From Acidimicrobiales bacterium (GTDB lineage: Bacteria > Actinomycetota > Acidimicrobiia > Acidimicrobiales > SHLQ01): a DNA stretch of 64,000 nucleotides. The stretch's first letter is position 1. The number at the start of each line of letters is the position of its first letter. The position numbers and the translations under genes were made by a program. The notes beneath the pieces were generated by a model, which saw only the letters and a list, made by a program, of their open reading frames with translations, was not told where the DNA came from and searched no databases. Location of the stretch: positions 62,001-126,000 of the forward strand of contig JAHDEJ010000008.1 in NCBI GenBank assembly GCA_020628865.1, given 5' to 3'. Shown piece by piece: positions 60,829 through 64,000 of the stretch.

Positions 60829-60966
60829 CGGCCGTTCGAACACGAGGTCGAGGCCGGGATGGTCGGGGCTGAGTCCCGCTTGTTCAGTCAATTCGTTCGG
60901 GGCCACACCAAATTCGTAGCGAGCGAAGACGATGTCAGCCCCAAGGACGGCTTCAGCGATCTCCAC
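60778..60966 (-). CDS. Possible small unknown protein
   Basis: A 62-residue frame from GTG 60966, preceded by a GGAGG site 7 bases away and 20 bases after the TauD-like stop. It has no recognised domain and its last 17 codons overlap the end of the Sec-containing ATPase gene on the other strand. It fills otherwise empty sequence with plausible codons, but may be chance. Confidence 0.3.
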   Translation of the reverse strand: MEIAEAVLGADIVFARYEFGVAPNELTEQAGLSPDHPGLDLVFERPLLREELGELADGDDGG

Positions 60967-60985
60967 GCCGCGACCTCCGGGCGGC

Positions 60986-61834
60986 TCACGAGATCGGTTC
61001 GGGAAGGATCGTGGTCCGCCGCAGCAGGCGGGAATGGCCTTCGTAGCCGCCCGTGGCTTTGTGCAGAACGCTCCGGTTGTCCCACACGACGGCCATGTTC
61101 GGCTGCCACGTGTGCCGGTAGATGACCTCGTCGGCAATCTGATGGCGATGCACTGCCCGGAGGAGCGCCCGGGCCTCTGCATCGTCCATCCCGACGATGC
61201 CCTGGATGTACCCGGCCGTCGAGTAGAACGCCGGCCGGCCGTTCCCTTCGTGCATTCGGACCAGCGGATGCTCACCGTCGGTCGGCTCCCGCCGGGCGAC
61301 GATGTTCATGGTCCGGCCCTGCTCCCCTTCGTTGTCGGGATCGTGCATGCCGCCCTCGCCGTAGATGTTCCGGTCGGTGTGGGTGGCGAGCACGCCATCC
61401 ACCTGGTCTCGCAGGTCGTCCGGGAGCCGTTCGTACGCAAGGTGCTGGTTTGCGAACAGGGTGTCGCCCCCCACTGGCGGGATGTCGATGCCGTAGAGGC
61501 AGGTGGCGACCGGCGGTGTGTCGAGGAAGCTCCAGTCCGAGTGCCAACCCTCGGCAAACAGACGCGACGTCTCGTCGGCATCGCGACGCACCTCGGCGAT
61601 GTAGTCGCTTCCCTCGATGGGCACGAACCATGGATCGCGGCCGAGCGCACCGAACGTCTCCGAGAAGCGCTCCAGATCGTGGTTGGTCAACTCCTGATTC
61701 GGGAACACCAATACATGATGTTCGTCCAGGCCGGCCCGCAGTGCTGCGGCCGTTTCTGCTCCGAGCGGTTCGGTGAGATCGACCTCCGTGACGTGCGCTC
61801 CACAGGGCGCTCCTGTTGCTGTGATCTTCACCAT
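60986..61834 (-). CDS. TauD/TfdA-family Fe(II)/2-oxoglutarate dioxygenase
   Basis: A 282-residue oxygenase. The facial triad begins with H-x-D in GWHSDWSFL about residue 98, and the distal His lies in DNRSVLHKATGGYEGHSRLLRRTT with the 2-oxoglutarate Arg. PPVATCLYGIDIPPVGGDTLFANQ is family-typical. Related enzymes act on taurine, sulfate esters or aryloxyalkanoates; the substrate is not known. It is convergent with the Sec ATPase gene. Confidence 0.88.
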   Translation of the reverse strand: MVKITATGAPCGAHVTEVDLTEPLGAETAAALRAGLDEHHVLVFPNQELTNHDLERFSETFGALGRDPWFVPIEGSDYIAEVRRDADETSRLFAEGWHSDWSFLDTPPVATCLYGIDIPPVGGDTLFANQHLAYERLPDDLRDQVDGVLATHTDRNIYGEGGMHDPDNEGEQGRTMNIVARREPTDGEHPLVRMHEGNGRPAFYSTAGYIQGIVGMDDAEARALLRAVHRHQIADEVIYRHTWQPNMAVVWDNRSVLHKATGGYEGHSRLLRRTTILPEPIS

Positions 61835-61882
61835 GCATCGGCTCCCGGTGGGCGACTACCGACACCGTAGAGCAAACAGTCC

Positions 61883-62293
61883 TCAGATGGCCGAGGTCCT
61901 CGTCAGCGAGGCGATGGATCGGTGCTCGGCTGCTGCGATCCGCGCGAGCTTCTGAATGGTCGTACGAGTGCGGCTGGGCAGGATGTCTGCGCCCGCAGAG
62001 GTCCGGCGAAGCTGATTCATGTCCGCGCGAACGACACCACCCGAGGGCAGAAGGTCCCCGCCCAACGAGCCACGACGAGCGAATCTCTCGGGAGCACTAC
62101 CAAGCCAACGCACGGTCATCAGCACCCCGTCTGCCTCGGCATCCGCGGCGGAGGCGAAGCGCCGAATCGTCGAAACCGCGACGCCGATCTCTCGGCTGAG
62201 CGCCGCCCAGGTGAGCGACTCCGCTTCACGCTTCGCATCAACTGCGACGTAGAGCGCAGCGAGGTCGAATCCGCCCTCGCTTGCGGCAGTCAC
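61883..62293 (-). CDS. HTH protein coupled to the thioredoxin-like gene
   Basis: A 136-residue protein from GTG 62293, overlapping the preceding stop (GTGA). A helix-turn-helix is visible near residues 25-60 (SLTWAALSREIGVAVSTIRRFASAADAEADGVLM), of XRE-like type. The basic C-terminal part has no recognised domain. Translational coupling suggests it regulates or acts with the thioredoxin-like protein. Confidence 0.6.
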   Translation of the reverse strand: MTAASEGGFDLAALYVAVDAKREAESLTWAALSREIGVAVSTIRRFASAADAEADGVLMTVRWLGSAPERFARRGSLGGDLLPSGGVVRADMNQLRRTSAGADILPSRTRTTIQKLARIAAAEHRSIASLTRTSAI

Positions 62294-62586
62294 CGTGCTG
62301 AGAGTGCTGCGCGCAGGGACTCGAGAGTGGGCGAGCCGGCGGGGCCGTTCGGTGTTTGGTAGATCCGGCAGCTCAAGCCGACCGAAGCATCTGGATCGGC
62401 AAAGAGATCGACGCCGTCCACGTGAATGCTGGGCGACCCCCTGAAGCTGCTCGCCGCAGCGGATTCTGGTGTCGTGATCTCGACCCGTTCGAGTGTGAAC
62501 CCCAGCTCGCCTGCGAGCGTGCGCAGGTACCCGTCTGCGACCTGCCAGCTCGGGCAATCATCGAAATAGAGCAACGTCACGTTCAC
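62290..62586 (-). CDS. Small thioredoxin-like protein (DF family)
   Basis: A 98-residue thioredoxin-fold protein: YFDDCPSWQVADGYL holds a single N-terminal active-site Cys, then FRGSPSIHVDGVDLF (cis-Pro loop) and GLSCRIYQT with a second Cys. It resembles a small family that, as I recall, has Cys and selenocysteine members; this copy uses Cys. It is the first gene of a two-gene unit with an HTH protein. Confidence 0.65.
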   Translation of the reverse strand: MNVTLLYFDDCPSWQVADGYLRTLAGELGFTLERVEITTPESAAASSFRGSPSIHVDGVDLFADPDASVGLSCRIYQTPNGPAGSPTLESLRAALSAR

Positions 62587-62703
62587 GGCTTCAGCCTACG
62601 ACAGCACCGGGCGGAGAGCCTTTGGTTGGAGCCTGAGCGCATTCGGGATACTTCCAGTCTGTGGACGAGCAGAGCCCACCCGACGACCGACCAGCAAAAC
62701 GCA

Positions 62704-62732
62704 GAAGGCCCGGACCAGCGGTCCGGGCCTTC
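62704..62732 (-). terminator. Intrinsic terminator downstream of the tRNA relic
   Basis: Thirteen-pair perfect stem GAAGGCCCGGACC/GGTCCGGGCCTTC with a 3-base loop (62717-62719), followed on the minus strand by CTGCGTTTTG. It directly follows the tRNA-Met 3' end, as expected for the terminator of the original tRNA gene. Confidence 0.8.
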
Positions 62733-62739
62733 CGAAGAG

Positions 62740-62781
62740 TGGCGGGGGCAGGATTTGAACCTGCGACCTTCGGGTTATGAG
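62740..62781 (-). tRNA. Truncated tRNA-Met (3' half only), likely attachment-site relic
   Basis: Minus-strand sequence from the anticodon loop CTCATAA (CAU anticodon) through CCCGA, variable AGGTC, T-arm GCAGG-TTCAAAT-CCTGC and acceptor CCCCGCC plus discriminator A. The 5' half (D-arm and 5' acceptor) is absent: upstream bases cannot pair with the CCCGA or CCCCGCC strands. Integrases commonly recombine in this part of tRNA genes, so this is probably an att half-site. No intact integrase gene is visible. The remaining sequence at 62782-63025 shows no gene I can support. Confidence 0.75.
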
Positions 62782-63025
62782 ATCGATGCCACACGCCCTG
62801 CGGACTCCGTGTTCTCGGCGATTCGTTGAGTTTCCGGGGGTCCGATCCGTCCGGTGAGCACCATGATTCCCCGTGGTTTCCCGCCACTCAGGTACATCGT
62901 TGGTACATGCTCAGCCGACAGAGCTACACCTGTCAGATCGAGGCGCGATGTATCGGGCGCGGTCGAGCTCGCTCACGTCGATGGACAATATCGCCGTCGC
63001 TCCCAGTCGGCCGTGCGGTGGCCGG

Positions 63026-63301
63026 CTACTCGTTGGAGAGCCAGGGTGCGAGGAGTCCGTTGAGCGCAGGCACGAGGAGGAACGCCATGGCGGGGACCAG
63101 GATCGCGGTCAAGATCAGCGTCCGTACTGCGAGGGGCAGGGTGCGGATCTCGGGTCCGAGTTGCCAGAGCAGAATGGTGATCACGGGGTAGATAGCGAGC
63201 CACGTGATGAAGGCTTGCTTGAGTTGCAGACGATTCGGCACGGCGTCTCCACGGGCTTGGGGCTCCAACCAGTGGAGCTTTAACAGGTCGTTTCGTCTCA
63301 T
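63026..63301 (-). CDS. Small two-helix membrane protein
   Basis: A 91-residue protein from ATG 63301 (ATG 63331 would add ten residues encoded by the upstream DNA repeat). Two membrane helices (about LKQAFITWLAIYPVITILLW and LTAILVPAMAFLLVPAL) resemble the C-terminal membrane part of antibiotic-biosynthesis-monooxygenase-like proteins, without that domain. It is divergent from a TetR gene and probably controlled by it. Confidence 0.65.
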   Translation of the reverse strand: MRRNDLLKLHWLEPQARGDAVPNRLQLKQAFITWLAIYPVITILLWQLGPEIRTLPLAVRTLILTAILVPAMAFLLVPALNGLLAPWLSNE

Positions 63302-63332
63302 CAATATAGATAGGTCGTTTCGTATCGTCAAT
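63285..63332. repeat. Tandem 21-base direct repeats, probable TetR operators
   Basis: AGGTCGTTTCGTCTCATCAAT (63285-63305) recurs with two changes at 63312-63332, a period of 27 bases. The repeats lie between the divergent membrane-protein and TetR genes and overlap the first codons of the former. Operator function is inferred. Confidence 0.6.
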
Positions 63333-63354
63333 GCGCTGGGCTAGGCTCGTCGGC

Positions 63355-63945
63355 ATGGACGCCCAGGTGCGCGGGGTTGGCCGCCCCCCAGGACCACATG
63401 ACGACACGCTCGCGAAGCTGTTGCCGGTGGCGCTTCGGCTGTTCATCGAGGAGGGCGGGGCGGCGCTCACGCCGACCCGCCTGCACAAGGAGACCGGGGT
63501 GGGGCGGGCGACGATCTATCGCAACTGGCCTGAGCCGGCCGATTTGGTCGAGGTGATGTTGGGTTTTGCGACCGAGCAACCAGCGCCCGAGCGATTTGCT
63601 GGCGACCTCGAAGCGGACTTGTTCATGGCGTTGGATGTCTTGCTCGATCGGTTCGAACATCGCCCTGCTCGCGCCTTCTTCGCAGCGTGTATTGAGTACG
63701 GGCGCCACTCCGAGCGGGTGGCCGCTGCGGCGGAGGCGTTCATCGCTGGGATTCTCGGCCCGTTCCGAACGGTGCTGAAGCGAGCGGTCGACGATGGAGC
63801 GCTGACCGGGAGCGTCGATGACCTCGTGTCGGAGCTTGCCGGCCCGTTGATCCTCGAGCATGTCGTGATGGGCAAAGACATCAGCCGACGCCGCGGCCGC
63901 GCCGTTGTCCGGCGATTCCTGGACCACCACCAGCCGACCCAGTAG
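63355..63945 (+). CDS. TetR-family transcriptional regulator
   Basis: A 196-residue regulator: N-terminal helix-turn-helix (LLPVALRLFIEEGGAALTPTRLHKETGVGRATIYRNWPEPADLVE), then an all-helical ligand domain ending in a C-terminal helix with GKDISRRRGRAVVRRFL. It faces a small membrane-protein gene across two tandem repeats. The ligand is unknown. Confidence 0.88.
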   Translation: MDAQVRGVGRPPGPHDDTLAKLLPVALRLFIEEGGAALTPTRLHKETGVGRATIYRNWPEPADLVEVMLGFATEQPAPERFAGDLEADLFMALDVLLDRFEHRPARAFFAACIEYGRHSERVAAAAEAFIAGILGPFRTVLKRAVDDGALTGSVDDLVSELAGPLILEHVVMGKDISRRRGRAVVRRFLDHHQPTQ

Positions 63946-64000
63946 CGGGGGGCAACACGGCCGGGCGCGCAGCAAACAGCTCGCAGCCTCGACCAGCGAC

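Noticed and set aside
60859-61125. Plus-strand small gene after the Sec ATPase
   Set aside because: No domain, poor ribosome-binding site, and it is antisense to the TauD-like gene.

Overview
The window is high-GC, tightly packed DNA of actinobacterial character. GTG starts are frequent, stop/start overlaps of the ATGA or GTGA type are common, and the regulators and F420-type enzymes fit that phylum. The gene mix (soil or marine catabolic genes plus a high-affinity type [NiFe] hydrogenase) suggests Acidimicrobiia or a relative. That placement is inference; there is no rRNA or marker gene here.

Left part (1-36.4 kb) is a catabolic and stress region. It holds a ureohydrolase, two phytanoyl-CoA-dioxygenase-family genes, a Cys/Met PLP enzyme and a convergent ectoine-degradation pair (doeA/doeB). 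A copper operon (MerR regulator, copA, copZ) has a textbook MerR-type operator. Next come an Old-Yellow-Enzyme Fe-S reductase, an AlkC-like repair protein, and a two-component system transcribed into an exported intradiol dioxygenase. A phosphotriesterase/RidA/Rieske set lies next to an alternative-oxidase-like di-iron protein. Then a LigB-type dioxygenase/DoxX pair faces a MarR gene across a 33-base perfect palindrome, followed by a stand-alone NuoF-like protein, a Rieske/SDR pair, a nitrate/taurine-type ABC importer and a run of six tiny genes (five membrane proteins and a DUF1059 protein).

Centre (36.5-49.8 kb) is a divergent [NiFe]-hydrogenase locus. Leftward from about 44.6 kb run the small subunit, a 63-residue protein resembling only the N-terminus of the large subunit, the large subunit, two maturation-protease-like proteins, a NifU-type protein, a TPR protein, unknowns and a degenerate biotin-ligase-like protein. 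Rightward run a Cys/His-rich HTH-like protein, a PadR regulator, a CooC-type ATPase, hypC, a SIS-domain protein, hypD and hypE. hypF is 7 kb further on. No hypA or hypB is visible.

Right part (49.8-64 kb) holds a two-gene lower-GC islet (DUF4365 plus an unknown), a graveyard of duplicated CooC and HxlR fragments beside a DUF222/HNH gene, an hchA/nitroreductase unit, another CooC ATPase and hypF. The most striking element follows: three genes (58.9-60.8 kb) in which a DsrE-like protein and a CooC-like ATPase carry in-frame TGA codons exactly where their families have functional cysteines. Each is followed by a 7-bp hairpin with GU at its apex, at the distance expected of a bacterial SECIS. I read these as selenoproteins: Sec replaces the persulfide cysteine of DsrE and both cysteines of the CooC C-x-C motif. 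The window ends with a TauD-type dioxygenase, a thioredoxin-like protein, a truncated tRNA-Met (a likely integration scar) and a TetR gene with tandem repeats.
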